Source of the DNA: Kudoa neothunni
Taxonomy: Eukaryota > Cnidaria
DNA length: 64,000 bases
Reading direction: 5' to 3'
Assembly: GCA_964304625.1 (NCBI GenBank)
Contig: OZ199839.1
Coordinates: forward strand, 8,618,001-8,682,000
The stretch's first letter is position 1. The number at the start of each line of letters is the position of its first letter. Below, piece after piece: positions 62,977 through 64,000 of the stretch. The notes beneath the pieces were generated by a model. It did not search any database, had not been told where the DNA came from, and saw only the letters and a program-made list of their open reading frames with translations. A program made the translations under genes and the position numbers.

Positions 62977-63855
62977 CTTCCGATGCCTGGACGTGGACAG
63001 AGTGTCTACTATGGTGGTTTTCTTAAAGTATAATATCCTATTTAAAGTCTCTTAAAATTTATATTTTTTGGATTTTTTTTAAATCGAATCTTTATTTCAT
63101 ATATTAAATTCTAACCAATTTTGTAAAGTTTAAGATATATAAATCGTGGATTTAAAAAAGTTCCGCACATGCTTGGTAGTAGACACGATGTCCAGTAAAG
63201 TGTGTTTTAAATTTACTATTCTAATAAAAGTGTTATAATATTGATATTTTACGTACCGATTCAAATACGAAAAATATTTTATATTTCTAGTTAGAGTTAG
63301 GTTAAAATGAGTTATAGTTGCACAAATTCTAAAAGGAGTGTTCATTTCGAAGCGTTTAAGAGGGCGATAGTCCTGTATATCCCGATAGTTTTCTAGATAA
63401 TGCATGCATTAAATTTTTTTTCTTATTTGAGCCTAAGTATCATTTTTATGTGTATTCAATTGAGACAAGGTATGTCTACAAATTATCGTGGACTGTGCGA
63501 TTATCTAGTCAATCACGGAGTTATTATAGTTTTTTATATTTTCCCAGATGTTTCTAATACATTCTCAAACTTTACCGATACGTCTATGCTATTCTCCGTT
63601 ATTCTGGAATATTCCACGCCATTTTTTAGATAAAACGGGACTTTCATTTCAAAGGAGGTCATCAGCCTAACAATAATTAATGGCTAGGGTTTTATGTTTA
63701 TTTCGTCAGAAGATTCTGATATAAGTTGATGCAAAAATATTGAGGAAATAGACACAATTATTGATGAGGACGATAACCTTGATTTTGACGGCGATATAGA
63801 AATCGACGACTCATCAATTCTTAAAATATATTTTATATAAACTAAGTTTTCACAT
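62977..63855. other. Possible fragment of a further TTAA-type element
   Basis: TTAACCTTCCGATGCCTGG (62975-62993) resembles piggyBac ends seen at 3.1 and 54.8 kb. CTGGACGTGG...GTGTCTACTA here is mirrored at 63160-63195 on the other strand. A short acidic frame, FISSEDSDIS then NIEEIDTIIDEDDNLDFDGD, at 63698-63830 resembles the acidic N-terminus of some piggyBac transposases, but has a stop and no catalytic part. Weak. Confidence 0.3.
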
Positions 63856-64000
63856 CAGTGATTCCTAACCGGGATTCAACCGAATCCTTAGGGTTCAGTA
63901 AGCTAGTGCCAGGGATTTGATGGACGTGGAAATTTCTTATTTTCATTTAATTACAAAGACTGCCACGATGACTAAAAATTATTTTAAAAAATTAACTTTT
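63856..64000. mobile_element. hAT element terminus, running off the window
   Basis: CAGTGATTCCTAACCGGGAT, then TTCAACCGAATCCTTAGGGT, is close to the common hAT end CAGTGGTTCCCAACCGGGGT followed by TTCCGCGGAACCCTAGGGT. The rest of the element should lie to the right of this window. Confidence 0.6.

Overview
The window looks like AT-rich nuclear DNA of an animal. It contains a forkhead gene whose domain is of the FOXN1/4 type, an SLC46-type transporter, a mitochondrial pyrimidine-nucleotide carrier and a SEC24C/D-type COPII coat gene. All are split by very short GT-AG introns, mostly 44-118 bp. The many small introns, very AT-rich spacers and load of decayed DNA transposons suggest a derived or parasitic animal with compact genes; a myxozoan is my leading guess, but that is inference. 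I saw no bacterial operon structure, no rRNA or functional tRNA gene, no CRISPR array, and no retrovirus-like or other capsid-bearing element.

Layout. (1) 0.3-29.6 kb, minus strand: a dispersed family of four small genes with a Pro/Tyr-rich N-terminal exon joined by a phase-1 intron to a Cys-rich hydrophobic tail (CYSTM-like), at 0.3, 9.2, 16.2 and 28.8 kb. The 9.2 and 16.2 kb copies lie in a segmental duplication of about 1.2-1.7 kb; the 9.2 kb copy has one in-frame stop. (2) 3.1-8.9 kb: a piggyBac element flanked by TTAA and split by a nested 3.4 kb MULE that kept its inverted repeats and a perfect 9-bp target duplication. (3) 11.4-12.0 kb: a Merlin (IS1595-like) remnant. 18.5-20.2 kb: a hAT transposase of the GTF2IRD2/ZBED type, decayed. 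(4) 22.5-24.5 kb, minus: a lineage-specific type I membrane protein gene (signal peptide, long predicted helical ectodomain, 33-bp tandem repeats, one transmembrane helix), with its reading frame interrupted at a TTTG microsatellite. (5) 25-27 kb: two non-autonomous DNA elements, one TTAA type and one hAT type with an 8-bp target duplication. (6) 35.0-36.7 kb: complete six-exon SLC46-like transporter. 40.3-41.5 kb: complete four-exon SLC25A33/36-like carrier. (7) 42.1-44.8 kb: second piggyBac. 45.4-46.0 kb: tRNA-derived SINE-like element. (8) 47.5-53.6 kb: complete 16-exon SEC24 gene (1139 aa) with a pogo-like element in intron 8. (9) 58.1-60.9 kb, minus: complete five-exon FOXN1/4-like gene (888 aa). 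(10) The far right holds only fragments, including one hAT end at 63.86 kb.

The host genes do not form one pathway: vesicle coat, transporter, mitochondrial carrier, transcription factor and secreted/membrane proteins. All gene models come from reading splice signals and phase by eye; junctions join in frame in every model except at the TTTG repeat in the membrane protein gene and the nonsense codon of the 9.2 kb copy.
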